The notes: a model not told the origin generated them from the letters alone. A stretch of 64,000 nucleotides of DNA from Notolepis coatsorum (GCA_963971535.1 OZ020589.1:82422860-82486859), one strand, 5' to 3'. Counted from the first letter of the stretch, positions 42,015 to 53,060 are shown. A program made the numbers and translations.

Positions 42015-42029
42015 GTAAGTGAATGAACG

Positions 42030-42156
42030 AATGAATGAAAACTTTATTTAACAGATTGCAGAATGGGTACAATACAGTACAGCTCAATATACACAATTGT
42101 TAAGGGGATGCAGACTAGAGAAAGACTTTCATCTTGTTTACATCAGGGTCCCCCAT
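42030..42156 (-). repeat. LINE B 3'-end fragment in left arm
   Basis: Tail with ATGAATGAAAACTTTATTTA and AACAGATTGCAGAATGGGTA; the tail repeat is (ATTC)n rather than (TCAA)n, marking a second subfamily. Confidence 0.85.
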
Positions 42157-42235
42157 AGTAACTTGGCTTGCTACAGTAGCTACAGTTAAATCAATGAGCC
42201 AGTGTGCTAACGTTATCATATACTCTCTTTTTTAG

Positions 42236-42402
42236 ACTCTTTTTGTATCACAAACAGTACTGTATTTGTAAATCTGGTATGTCATAAATGTATAGATGTA
42301 GCAGTACTGTATCTGTATGTCATGTATGTCATGTTATGATGAATTGAAAATGGGGGACCCTGATGTAAACAAGACGAAAGTCTTTCTCTGGTCTCTTCGC
42401 TG
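42236..42402 (+). repeat. LINE B 3'-region fragment in left arm, plus strand
   Basis: CTTTTTGTATCACAAACAGT, CATAAATGTATAGATGTAGC and GGGGACCCTGATGTAAACAA, the internal 3' UTR of element B. It stops before the terminal tail. Confidence 0.75.
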
Positions 42403-42458
42403 GACTGAGACGTGACGTGATTTTAATTATAATATGCATGATGTTTTGCTTTGTACAG

Positions 42459-42660
42459 GCAATAATGAAGAAGTTCCCTGGAAGGAAGGATGTCTCTTTC
42501 AGGAAGGGTCCATCTGGACATCTACGGCAGGACCCCGCTGAGGAAGCAAGGAGGATCAAAGATCTTCTCCTCTTCTCTTCCTCCTCTGCACCAGCCCAGC
42601 CTGCCTCCGCTGCACCGCTACCTGCAGCCTCCTCTGAACAAGCCCTCATGAAGCTACAAT
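42459..42660 (+). other. Candidate second exon in left arm
   Basis: Preceded by a polypyrimidine/acceptor GCTTTGTACAG and followed by the donor-like CAAT|GTGAGA. The open frame reads AIMKKFPGRKDVSFRKGPSG, then HLRQDPAEEARRIKDLLL and an Ala/Pro/Ser-rich stretch. The family is not recognised. The exon end and donor are duplicated at 42736-42800. Copy on the other strand at about 46310-46512. Confidence 0.4.
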
Positions 42661-43084
42661 GTGAGAGCAGAGTATTTAGCTTCATTATGATAAACAGCAA
42701 CCTAATTATCTGCACCTCTACCTGCAGCACGTCTACCTGCAGCCTCCTCTGAACAAGCCCCCAGGAAGCTACAATGTGAGAGCAGAGTATTTAGCTTCAT
42801 ATGTTTAGTTTATTTTATTTATTTAGCACATTATTTAAAAAAAACAGTGCTAGGAGGGAACGAAGCCCAAAGGGCATGTACAAAGTTCCACTCCCATCTC
42901 ATTGTCCATAAACAATATGAACGAAATACATGTGTAGCAAGGTCTACACACTATAGCGAAAACATGGAAGATTGACACGAGTCAGTAACAAGAACAATTA
43001 TTATTATTTATTTTTTTTGATAAACAGCAACCTAATTATATACTTCAGGCTAAGTTTTGCCAATAATATTACTCAGCTCAATGA

Positions 43085-43172
43085 GCTTAGTCCAGCTCAA
43101 TACATACAATTGTTAAGGGGGTGCAGACCTGAGAAATACTTTCGTCTTGTTTACATCAGGGTCCCCCAACAA
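43085..43172 (-). repeat. LINE B 3'-region fragment beside left arm
   Basis: AGCTCAATACATACAATTGT and AATACTTTCGTCTTGTTTAC of element B, without the terminal tail. Confidence 0.75.
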
Positions 43173-43509
43173 TTAGCATTTCAATGGTGTGTGTGGGGGT
43201 TGCCAATCCAATGTCACACCTACACAGGCTAGTCACTCTACCCCCCTGTTGGGATGGAGGGAGAGACGAGACAGACTATTTTCAAGTTTAATGTACATTA
43301 GATCTCTTGTTTTCGAGACTATTCTATTGGCTTGCCTTAGAGTAGCCTGTTCATACATAGACTGCAGGGATGGGTGACCTTTCACCCCTATGATCTTCCA
43401 TGCGGTCTGCATCAGACGGACCAGTTTGGACTTTAATTGTACAGACAGGTTACCAAACCAAGCTGTAATACCATATCTGATGAGACTCTCTAATACAGAT
43501 TGGTAGAAA

Positions 43510-43792
43510 AGTCACCATGGTACAGTGGTACCATTCCCGTTTCGCACGCGGAGGCCAGCCGTGTATAGGTGTAACAGACTGACAGCCAATGAAATGGGTG
43601 CATTTGTCACGCTGTCCAAGGAGCTGAACTGCTCTTGTGCAGCCGTGTTCGAATCCCGGTGGGGGACCCTGATGTAAACAAGACAAACGTCTTTCTCTGC
43701 TCTGCATCCCCTTAAACATTTTGTGTGTATTGAGCCATACTGTATTGTACCCATTCTGCAATCAGTTAAATAAAGTTTTCATTAATTCATTC
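43510..43792 (+). mobile_element. SINE: tRNA-like head joined to LINE B 3' tail
   Basis: Box A TGGTACAGTGG at 43518-43528 and box B GTTCGAATCCC at 43647-43657 are excellent Pol III matches; the anticodon-loop candidate is TTCGCAC. The 3' half (GGGGGACCCTGATGTAAACA to AATAAAGTTTTCATTAATTC) is the element B tail, so LINE B is the likely mobilising partner. A 75-bp stretch (43565-43639) flanked by the 9-base repeat CAGCCGTGT splits the region between anticodon stem and T arm. Confidence 0.6.
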
Positions 43793-44039
43793 TGTCCATC
43801 TGTCTCTCTCACTTGTTTAATCTTTCACTGCAACACTGGTTCTCTCGCAAAACCCCAAACGTTACAATGCCCGCTACGATTGTGCAATAAAACAATAGTT
43901 TCGTTTGAGTTTACTCAGTTTATTTGATCAGGGACAGTGCATATCAATCAACAGTTATACATTTATAAATGAATACAATTACAGAAGAAAAAACATTATT
44001 ATCAAACCAGATTGGAGGAGTGTAAAGGGGATAGTAAGA
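43793..44039. other. No gene seen
   Basis: AT-rich sequence between repeats. No supported feature. Confidence 0.4.
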
Positions 44040-44146
44040 GACTAATCAAGTCAAGTCAAGTCAAGAGTTTTAATTGTCACGGCATACAGGTATACAATGA
44101 AATGCGGCTGGTCTTGCCCGCGACGATGTGCAATACATCGACTATG
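44040..44146 (-). repeat. L2-like 3'-UTR fragment
   Basis: TCAAGTCAAGTCAAGAGTTT and GGTCTTGCCCGCGACGATGT, close to 745-830. Confidence 0.8.
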
Positions 44147-44157
44147 GAAAACATTGA

Positions 44158-44942
44158 ATGAAGCTGGGTATAAATAAAATGGGCAAAACGCCATCATTTA
44201 TTGAGTCAGATGGTATATTCACCACTAAACCATTTGACATTGCAACTCATTTCAACAATTACTTTGTTTCCAAGGTAAACACAATTATAAATCAAATGTT
44301 GCCAATGAGTGGTAAGCTGTCAGACTCTGTAATTAAAAAACATATAATGTATGACAAGAAATGCCGATTTAAATGCACAAGTCCAAATGATATTTAAAAG
44401 CTCCTCCTAGCACTTAAACCAGATAAACCTTGCGGTGTTGATAATCTGAATGGAACACTGCTACAAATCTCTGCAAAATGTGTGGCTAAGCCACTATCAC
44501 ATATATTTAATTTATGTTTTGAAGAGAGGGTCTTTCCTCAGCCTTGGAAAACCAGTGAAAAACCAGTAATAGGTAAGTTATTGGAAGGAATTGTGTTCAA
44601 GCAGATTCAAAAGTATTTCAACGAAAACAACATTAATTCTGATTTCCAGCATGCATACAAAGTAGGATACTCTACAGGAACTGCTTTAACATCTCTTACA
44701 GATAGCTGGCTACAATGATCAATAGGAAGTTAGTTGTGGGTACAGTGCTCTTGAATTTCAGTGCGGCTTTCGACATCATAGATCATGGCCTATTATTATT
44801 GAAATTACACACATATGGGCTTGAAGACACTGCCATGGAATGGATGAGAAGCTACTTGTCTAATAGACAACAATGTGTTGTATTTAATGGTTCCGTCAAA
44901 TATGGTAACACTCCAGTGTGGTATTCCCCAAGGAAGTTGTAA
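44158..44942 (+). pseudogene. Decayed LINE reverse transcriptase
   Basis: Successive frames 44158-44397, 44482-44718 and 44715-44942: SFIESDGIFTTKPFDIATHF, LLALKPDKPCGVDNLNGTLL (block 0), MAKPLSHIFNLCFEERVFPQ, VIGKLLEGIVFKQIQKYFNE, and TVLLNFSAAFDIIDHGLLLL, where the catalytic Asp of the FxDFSAAFD block has become Asn. The stretch between PQPWK and KPVIGK is shortened (the LHKKG…YRPIS block is missing). It ends before the FADD box. Confidence 0.7.
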
Positions 44943-45114
44943 AGGAACCCCTCCTTTACTCTATATTTGTAAATAATAATAATAATCTTCATTTATATAG
45001 CAATGTATAGAGCCATAACATACTGGAATAGGATCCCATTACATATTATACGGACGGAAAACAAGGACAATCACAACAAGTTATTTTCTTAAAGTGCGTT
45101 TGTGTATGTGCGAG

Positions 45115-45568
45115 TGCAGAATGTTATCGCCCTATTTCCAGATTGTCTGTAATGGCCAAAGTCTTTGAATCTCTTGTAAACAAACTGAAAAAGTTTCTAG
45201 CTGACCATAATATTCTTAACGAGTTTCAGTCAGGCTTCAGATCCATAGTACTTCAGTGACTATGCTAGTCTCAAATGACATAATTGAAGCACTAGACAAG
45301 AAAAAACTGTGCAACATTGTTTGTTGATCCGTCTAAAGCGTTTGACTCTGTGGATCACGCATTATTGCTGATGTGATTATGCTTCTTGCCACTGCACAAA
45401 TGGCCTTCTGTATTTGTATTTGATTTGTATGTTTTTTGTTTAATGCCCTTGTTTTTATGTTGAAACTTGTTGTGTGCCGTGTTGGTCAGGACTCCCTGGA
45501 AGAAGATATATTGTATCTCAATGGGACATTCCTGGATAAATAAAGGATATAAAAAAAAAATAGAAAAG
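45115..45568 (+). pseudogene. Second decayed LINE: RT fragment and 3' UTR
   Basis: Frames around 45130-45365 recall CRPIS…NGQSL, LADHNILNEFQSGFRS, TMLVSNDIIEALDKKKTCAT and FVDPSKAFDSVDHALLL, split by frameshifts. The 3' UTR follows directly (GGACTCCCTGGAAGAAGATA, CTCAATGGGACATTCCTGG) to AAATAAAGGATATAAAAAAA, so everything from the PQG block to the C-terminus is deleted. Confidence 0.6.
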
Positions 45569-45569
45569 A

Positions 45570-45690
45570 AAATAGCTGACACTTTTATCCAAAGCGACTT
45601 ACAAGTTCTGTTCGACAAGTCATCAGGAAGGGCTCAACTCTATCAGCTGAGTAACAATGTTGACCAACGTGTTGAGTGCTACACCCGAGG
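45570..45690 (-). repeat. L2-type 3'-UTR fragment
   Basis: AGCTGACACTTTTATCCAAA and CTCTATCAGCTGAGTAACAA, sister to 38350-38470 inside the L1. Confidence 0.75.
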
Positions 45691-46944
45691 CCTTCCTACA
45701 CCTGCAGAGAGAACCTGAGGAGAAAGACAGCCATAGAGACAAGCTCAGTCTTTGTCCAGATGCGCTGTTGGAGAGAGCAGTTCCATTGGCTGACATCCTG
45801 GTCAGAACTGGGGGCAGAGGCAGGCTGGGCAGGTGCAGAGGAGGCTGCAGGCACATTTCAGAAACAGTAGTTAGTAAAGAATTGTGAGTAATATTATTGG
45901 CAAAACTTAGCCTGAAGTATATAATTAGGTTGCTGTTTATAAAAAAAAAAAAAAAATAATAATTGTTCTTGTTACTGACTCGTGTCAATCTTCCATGTTT
46001 TCGCTATAGTGTGTAGACCTTGCTACACATGTATTTCGTTCATATTGTTTATGGACAATGAGATGGGAGTGGAACTTTGTACATGCCCTTTGGGCTTCGT
46101 TCCCTCCTAGCACTGTTTTTTTAAATAATGTGCTAAATAAATAAAATAAACTAAACATATGAAGCTAAATACTCTGCTCTCACATTGTAGCTTCCTGGGG
46201 GCTTGTTCAGAGGAGGCTGCAGGTAGACGTGCTGCAGGTAGAGGTGCAGATAATTAGGTTGCTGTTTATCATAATGAAGCTAAATACTCTGCTCTCACAT
46301 TGTAGCTTCATGAGGGCTTGTTCAGAGGAGGCTGCAGGTAGCGGTGCAGCGGAGGCAGGCTGGGCTGGTGCAGAGGAGGAAGAGAAGAGGAGAAGATCTT
46401 TGATCCTCCTTGCTTCCTCAGCGGGGTCCTGCCGTAGATGTCCAGATGGACCCTTCCTGAAAGAGACATCCTTCCTTCCAGGGAACTTCTTCATTATTGC
46501 CTGTGCAAAGCAAAACATCATGCATATTATAATTAAAATCACGTCACGTCTCAGTCCAGCGAAGAGACCAGAGAAAGACTTTCGTCTTGTTTACATCAGG
46601 GTCCCCCATTTTCAATTCATCATAACATGACATACATGACATACAGATACAGTACTGCTACATCTATACATTTATGACATACCAGATTTACAAATACAGT
46701 ACTGTTTGTGATACAAAAAGAGTCTAAAAAAGAGAGTATATGATAACGTTAGCACACTGGCTCATTGATTTAACTGTAGCTACTGTAGCAAGCCAAGTTA
46801 CTATGGGGGACCCTGATGTAAACAAGACGAAAGTCTTTCTCTGGTCTGCATCCCCTTAACAATTGTGTATATTGAGCTGTACTGTATTGTACCCATTCTG
46901 CAATCTGTTAAATAAAGTTTTCATTCATTCGTTCATTCACTTAC

Positions 46945-47097
46945 CGATCTTTGTGCAGCTTAGTTCAAGTGTCGAACGAAGTTGGACGTTGCATCTTCAT
47001 CTGTGATCCTCGAACCGCACGTTTTGCATACTGCGATTTGTTTTTTGTTTATCACTGCATAGTTTTTATAACGAAACGCAACAATCCTGGGTAGCAT
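46945..47097 (-). pseudogene. hAT-type BED zinc-finger exon, right copy
   Basis: Same sequence as 41862-42014 on the opposite strand, including the TAA after HLN. The donor complement TTACCG lies at 46941-46946. The two BED exons point towards each other across the loop. Confidence 0.65.
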
Positions 47098-47340
47098 TTT
47101 ACATTTCGCCGTTCTGAATGAGTGAACTCAGCTGTAACATTACTTACTGACTGTGGATCGCTCGTGCTATCGCGCAACGTGATTGGTTGTTTCAAAACAA
47201 AGTGGGTCTGGGAAATGAAGTGTGGATTCGCGCAAAATGAATTAATATATATACATTTAATAACGTTAATTTTTAATCGTTGGGCATGGGGGGAGGTATC
47301 AAGTCTTTTCAAGTCAAGTGAAGTTGCGTAGCAACAACAG

Positions 47341-47502
47341 ACTGAATGAATGAATGAAAACTTTATTTAACAGATTGCAGAATGGGTACAATACAGTACG
47401 GCTCAATACATACAATTGTTAAGGGGATGCAGACCTGAGAAAGACGTTTGTCTTGTTTCCATCAGGGTCCCCCATTTCCATCAGGGTCCCCCAATGGGGA
47501 AG
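47341..47502 (-). mobile_element. LINE B 3'-end insertion private to the right arm
   Basis: GAATGAATGAATGAAAACTT tail and GCAGAATGGGTACAATACAG. The left arm reads CTTCTTGTCTGTTGTTG without interruption at the equivalent site, so this arrived after the arms were formed. AGAC occurs at both edges as a possible short target duplication. GGGTCCCCCATTTCCATCAG contains a small internal duplication. Confidence 0.8.
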
Positions 47503-47679
47503 ACAAGAAGTTGACTCAGAATAACTCATGTACAAATACCGATATGCCCTACTTTGTTTACTTGTTTATTGCACAATGTCGCTCTATTGGTTGGATTCTT
47601 ATTATATATTATTACTATTGTATTATGCACATCGTTGCGGGCAATTTCATTTTATAAATAATAAAAAAATATATATATT

Positions 47680-47752
47680 AGACACGCTGGGATTCAAACC
47701 CCGGGCGTCGGCTTGAAAGGAATGGGCATAAACCACTAGACCACGGTACTAG
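47680..47752 (-). pseudogene. tRNA-Glu-like sequence, right copy
   Basis: Reverse complement of 41371-41442 with one base changed 3' of box B. Confidence 0.5.
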
Positions 47753-47877
47753 ACAAAATATATCCATTATAAAGAGAGCCCACCTGGCACCTCCACTAGC
47801 TATCTACACAAAATATACACATTGACTGCTAATTCGACAGGTCTTAACGGTTTAATTATTTTATTCAGCAACATTGC

Positions 47878-48311
47878 GTACACAAACTTATTGTTACCAA
47901 GAAGCATTACACTAACGCTTTCTTTTGATGAAATGAATGGACAAGAGAGCCGTACGTCGGCCATCTAATGAAGTTAGATTTGACACGTTTTAATATATAC
48001 ACTTTGACTGCTGAATTGACACGTTTAACTTATTCATTCTTTAATTCAGCAACATTCATTCATGCAGTCTGTAGACATACTGTAGGACTCTGTAGCATCC
48101 TATGAATGAAGTCACCAGCTGTAATGGAACTGAATGGAACTCGAGCTTAGTCCAGCGCGGAGCTCCTCCAATGAATGAACAAAAAGCCGGCGCGTCGGGC
48201 AGTTGTCACCAGCTGTATGAGAGCGCCCCCGCTGGTCATTGTTAACATTAATCTCGCAAAACGGCGTCATAACGGCCGGCAAACAGCTGTTCCAGGACTT
48301 TTCCCGGCTGT
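47878..48311. other. Right flank of the inverted-repeat cassette
   Basis: Non-L2 sequence between the right arm and the resumed L2 3' UTR. ACATTGACTGCTAATTCGACAGG at 47820 and ACACTTTGACTGCTGAATTG near 48000 are similar, suggesting a small internal duplication; TCACCAGCTGTA occurs at 48111 and 48206. No gene seen. Confidence 0.4.
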
Positions 48312-48775
48312 ATCTGTAACAACCATCAAATGCACTCACAGCACACACATCCACACGCACACACTCACTTTAAACATACAACTCACTGCAGCACCCACTT
48401 TAACCACTTTAGTACACCTAAGCACACTTTATATTTATCTGTAAAGAATTTGCACTACAACCCATACCTCATTACACCTTACTGTAAATTATATTGTACC
48501 TAAATTGTACCTCATCCCACTTCTGCTTTGCACTGTATAGTATATTGTATGGTAACTCAGTTACTTCTACTCTACATAGAGCATTGTATATATGTATATA
48601 CTGAACATTTTTGTCTACGTACTTGACTTCTATTTTATACTTGCTATACTTATTTTATTATCTATTTTTGCCTAGCAGTCTCTGGAGCGAAACAGAAAGA
48701 AGCATTTTGTATAAAAGTATTCTGTACTTCTGTATGACAACTAATAAAGAAACTTGAACTTGAACTGGTGATTGA
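48312..48775 (+). mobile_element. L2-clade LINE, segment 3: 3' UTR and tail
   Basis: Matches the 3' UTR of the L2 at 22342-22840: GCACACACATCCACACGCAC, CACCTTACTGTAAATTATAT, TACCTCATCCCACTTCTGC, AGTCTCTGGAGCG and the tail AATAAAGAAACTTGAACTTG. It is in the orientation expected for the element starting at 33.7 kb, whose RT stops at 41017 without its own 3' UTR. Confidence 0.8.
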
Positions 48776-48794
48776 GGCTATAGGACAACAGGAG

Positions 48795-49242
48795 GCACCA
48801 TAGATATATATCACTAGATGACTCACCCGTGCTGCTGGCCAACAGAGACCGACGTTGCCACATGGCGGCCATCTTGCGTGGGTGGAGCACGCCCACTCAT
48901 AAGATGCATGTACTATTGAAATAACCATAGCTTGCAAAATGTTCAACCGTTTGGTTTGTTAAAAATGTCAGAGATGTAGTTATCATACTGCATACTTATA
49001 ATGGACTTTCATATGATTTTTTTTTTTTTTTAAATAAAATGCAAATCTTCCAAGCAAGAATCATAGCCACGTTAATAACGTTTGTAATAAACCAAACAGT
49101 TTGTAAATCCGAGTTAAGAGTATTTTTGTTTGTGCAGATCATCACCTTAAAGAGGTAGTCCACTCAAGCAAGATGGCCACCGGTGAACTGCGCGGGAGAC
49201 TCTGCCTTTAGCCATCTAGTGTTTATAAATATCTATGGGAGG
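48795..49242. mobile_element. MITE with inverted ends
   Basis: AGGAGGCACCATAGATATAT…CACTAGATG at the left is inverted as CATCTAGTGTTTATAAATAT…CTATGGGAGGC at the right, and GGCGGCCATCTTGC / GCAAGATGGCC matches further in. About 445 bp, no coding potential. Superfamily not determined. Confidence 0.75.
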
Positions 49243-49539
49243 CACTGCACAGATGGATAGCAGATGGCAAAAAGCAACACCTGAGATGTTTTCTGGCTCC
49301 TTAGCCGTGCCAGCTCACTGCATTTAAATACTGAAAATCCATCGACATGAGATGGTTGTCACATCCAGCCTGTTAATAAATGATTGAGAATGAATGCTTC
49401 ACTATTAACACACAAAGTGGGTTTTGTTTTTTACATTTTGAACTGATTGAATTGTAAATTAACTATCCCCCAAGCCTGACGCACTTGGAGAGCTCTCAAA
49501 GCGGAAACATGCGCAACAGAACGTAAATGTTTCATCGAT

Positions 49540-49964
<425 letters not shown>

Positions 49965-50036
49965 AGCCAAGGAAACCACTGGCCAGGTCAGCACCACACA
50001 CCCTGCTCTCTGATTAAAATAATCTCGCTGACAAGG

Positions 50037-50196
<160 letters not shown>

Positions 50197-50513
50197 GATA
50201 GGTATGGGTAGACAGGTGAAGACAGTGTGTGTGAGTATATCTGTCTTGTCTGTTCATGTCAGGCAGGATCTCTCTCCAAGCCCCCTTGTGTATCCCGTCA
50301 TACAATGAAAATCCATAGCCTGCAACATCACAAAGCCAGACACCACCGTATCCAACCACCAAACCTGATCTGCTGTCAATAAAATCAACTCCCCATGCCC
50401 CCCCCCTGCACACACACATATACATACACGCTTATCCTCTGACACTTGATATGAATCTTAGACACACAAACAAACACACTCCCATGGTGAGTCAGATGTC
50501 TCTGTCTCCTCCA

Positions 50514-50519
<6 letters not shown>

Positions 50520-50547
<28 letters not shown>
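50520..50547 (+). repeat. Short (GA)n tract
   Basis: About 14 GA units. Confidence 0.9.
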
Positions 50548-50549
<2 letters not shown>

Positions 50550-50762
50550 GGAGAAGCCATGATGAAAGCACTGAGCACACACACACATACACGCACACAC
50601 ATAAAGTGCTTAAAGTGCTGTAACACTCACCACACACAAGTATGTATAGTTTCACTCTGTCAGACACATTGACACATGGCCCCTTATTCTTTTATTTGTA
50701 TTACTTAATTTTAACAAATACAGTAGGTCCCCTCCACTCAAACATTTGTGTTCTCTCTACTA

Positions 50763-50946
50763 TAACTCCTCTTGGAGGCATAACTTTGACTATACAGGTT
50801 GTTATGTTAACTCCTCTTGGAGGCATGACTTTGACTATACAGATTGGTATGTTAACTCCTCTTGGAGGCATGACTTTGACTATACAAATTGTTATTTATG
50901 TTTAACTCCTCTTTGATGCTTGGCTTTGACTATACAGATTGTTTGA
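50763..50946 (+). repeat. 45-bp minisatellite, four copies
   Basis: Units begin TAACTCCTCTTGGAGGCAT at 50763, 50808, 50853 and (diverged) 50903. Each unit contains the palindrome CCTCTTGGAGG. Being a multiple of three, it gives a 15-residue repeat in one plus-strand frame (MLTPLGGMTLTIQI); probably not a gene. Confidence 0.9.
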
Positions 50947-51890
50947 TTGGACAAGAAGCATTCCATAAGCTGACATTCACTATAACAGCACTGGGACTAT
51001 TTATAACCATTAATTAGGCAACGGTCCAAATTCAAGAGCGCAGTTACTCCATGAGTCAAGACCCGGAAATTGGGGATCATCTGGGTGGCAAATTCTAGTT
51101 GTGTTTTTTGACTTGCTATCCATCTCTAGTTCACAGTTTGGCATGATGAGTGGTAGTTATCATGCATTGATTGAATATGTGGACCGCTATATTGTCAGAT
51201 GCAAATGATCAGACAAATAAATATATCAACAACTTTATATTGTACAGACAGAACCTTTTTCTGCATAATTCAAGTATGGGGACATGGTTAGTGACTAGAG
51301 TAAGGACACAAGGTTAGAGACTAGATGAAGGAGACAGAGTTAGATACTAGACTAGAGGACTGAAAATGTTATTGTGGTCAGCTGCTGATATTGCTGCTGT
51401 TACTGCTGCTGCTGCAGCAGCTTGTGCTGCTTTGAAGGGAAAAAAAAGTCGGAATACACCTGGAATAATCATGTCTTCTTCAGGGCAGGCTACGCAGTAT
51501 GCAGGCTAATTTCCCGCAGCTGCTGCCACTCTGGTGGACTCCGGTACTGCATGTTACTCACAAGATGTTTTTTTATAAGTAAAACATACAGGACTTTTCA
51601 GAAAACATCCAGGGCTTGAGCCCAGGTGCGTGTATGCTTTCTACAACGCAGTTGGGTTTCCGGGTTCCTCTGATTGGCCACTAAGCCCACGTGACCCTAC
51701 GTTATTACGCCTCCCTTATCGCCGCCAGTTATCGCTTACGCCCGCGCATGAGCATGAGCCGCGACAAGCCCCTCAGCCAGCCAGCAATAATAAGCTCCAG
51801 TTAACCTAATTTATACCGTAACGAATCATTAAAAAAATATACCGTTAACTGGAATATGTTGTTTCTTTACACATATGTTGGATTATGTAA
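50947..51890. other. No gene seen
   Basis: A degenerate repeat of GGTTAG.GACTAGA at 51286-51360 and a short (GCT)n-rich stretch at 51390-51425. A CpG-rich segment at 51655-51775 contains GATTGGCC (an inverted CCAAT box) and CACGTGACC, which could be promoter-like, but no transcript can be defined. Confidence 0.35.
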
Positions 51891-51912
51891 TTGGTTTGTC
51901 ATGACAAACCAA
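51891..51912. repeat. 22-bp perfect palindrome
   Basis: TTGGTTTGTCA followed directly by its reverse complement TGACAAACCAA. Confidence 0.9.
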
Positions 51913-52008
51913 TAAAACGAGCCACCCCCTAGCCCCGCCCCTTATCATACAATGCAACAGAAAGTTGTTTAGTTTGTTAGTTAGTCAAGCACTTGCAAAG
52001 AGATTCAA

Positions 52009-52438
52009 TTAAAGGGGAACTATTTTACTATTTCTTTCACTATTTGGGCACTTTTACACAATTCCTGTGAGTCTATGGAACATCTCTGTAATTTTTTTTT
52101 ATTCATTGTTTTGTATTTCTAATCAAGTCCTCAAAAACAGCATTTTTCTACCTCAAGATCTCGAGCCGTTTTGAGCCTGGGCTCCAACCACTGTGTGCAG
52201 CTCATCATGTACCTGATGCCACACAGCCACATTATCATGTAGCGGTGTCTTTCTGACATCACAAATCATCACATTTTCAAATGACTCAGTTCAGTGAGGG
52301 TGAATATTGTGAGAGGAGAATTGGAAGAATGCGCCAATATGAGAATTAGAGACATACATCATATTAATATAAGTTCACATAGCTAGGAAACAATGCTAAA
52401 CACTCAAAAAGGCCATTTATAAGATAGTTCCCCTTTAA
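52009..52438. mobile_element. TTAA-flanked MITE
   Basis: TTAAAGGGGAACTAT at the left, ATAGTTCCCCTTTAA at the right: 15 perfectly inverted bases including TTAA on both sides. The interior is AT-rich with no gene. The ends resemble those of 19029-19519. Confidence 0.8.
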
Positions 52439-52557
52439 TGTATTTGTCAACAAGCTGTGCTTTACTTTCAAATGGATGCTTCCCGCATATACAGTAATGC
52501 AATGATTTGCTGCTCCCTTTTAATCTCTAAGAATAAAGGTTTACATAATGTATACAG

Positions 52558-53060
52558 TAGGGATGCTCGATATTGGCTTTTTTACCGATACCGATATTCC
52601 GATATTGTCTAACTCTTAATTTCCGATACCGATACCGATACCGATATCAACCGATACCGATATATGCAGGGTTTCCCCCCAAAAGAACTGAATAATTTCA
52701 GGTAACTAATAATTGCACTGGATGCATTCAAAAGGCTTTCTAAATGTAAGCATTATCTGTGCAAAATATGATCATTAAAAAAGTAAAAATTAACATTACA
52801 TATCTCTTGTTGTTGAATTAAACCAACATGCATACTTTTGACAATAAATAAAATAAGAATTGGTTCGTACTTGCTTGCCTGGGTAAATAAAGGTTAAATA
52901 AATGAATAAATGTAAAAAAAATATATATATATATTGTTATTGTTTTTTTTTTTTTTTTTACAGATACCGATATTTTCGATATCACATTTTACTGCCGATA
53001 TCAGCCGATAATATCGGTCGGACGATAATATCGGTCGGACGATAATATCGGACCTCCCTA
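52558..53060. mobile_element. hAT MITE with 8-bp target duplication
   Basis: Ends TAGGGATGCTCGATATTGG and CCGATAATATCGG…TCCCTA. Flanks are GTATACAG (52550-52557) and GTATAAAG (53061-53068), 7 of 8 identical, the size expected for hAT. The interior has internal CCGATACCGATAT repeats at the left and GATAATATCGGTCGGAC repeated at the right. Confidence 0.8.

Larger units (their letters stand above)
41243..43075. repeat. Left arm of a giant inverted repeat
   Basis: This arm is the reverse complement of 45885-47877 with very few differences: 62-, 69-, 86- and 133-codon frames recur identically or with one change. Contents in order: tRNA-Glu-like sequence, L2-like 3' UTR, BED-finger exon, LINE B 3' end (minus), another LINE B 3' end (plus), a second candidate exon. 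The arms are about 1.83 kb and 1.99 kb and the loop is 2.8 kb. Confidence 0.95.
45885..47877. repeat. Right arm of the giant inverted repeat
   Basis: Reverse complement of 41243-43075. The only large difference is a 160-bp LINE B 3' end at about 47341-47502 that is absent from the left arm. Single-base differences are rare (e.g. one Thr/Ala change in the shared 133-codon frame; CCCATCGTG versus CCCAGCGTG in the tRNA-like sequence), so the duplication is recent or homogenised by gene conversion. Confidence 0.95.

Noticed and set aside
43512..43761. Overlapping minus-strand frames as a gene
   Set aside because: Antisense of the tRNA-headed SINE and LINE B tail.
50254..50667. Several 60-70 codon minus-strand frames near the TG tract
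   Set aside because: Composition-driven (CVCVCV) continuations of the dinucleotide repeat.
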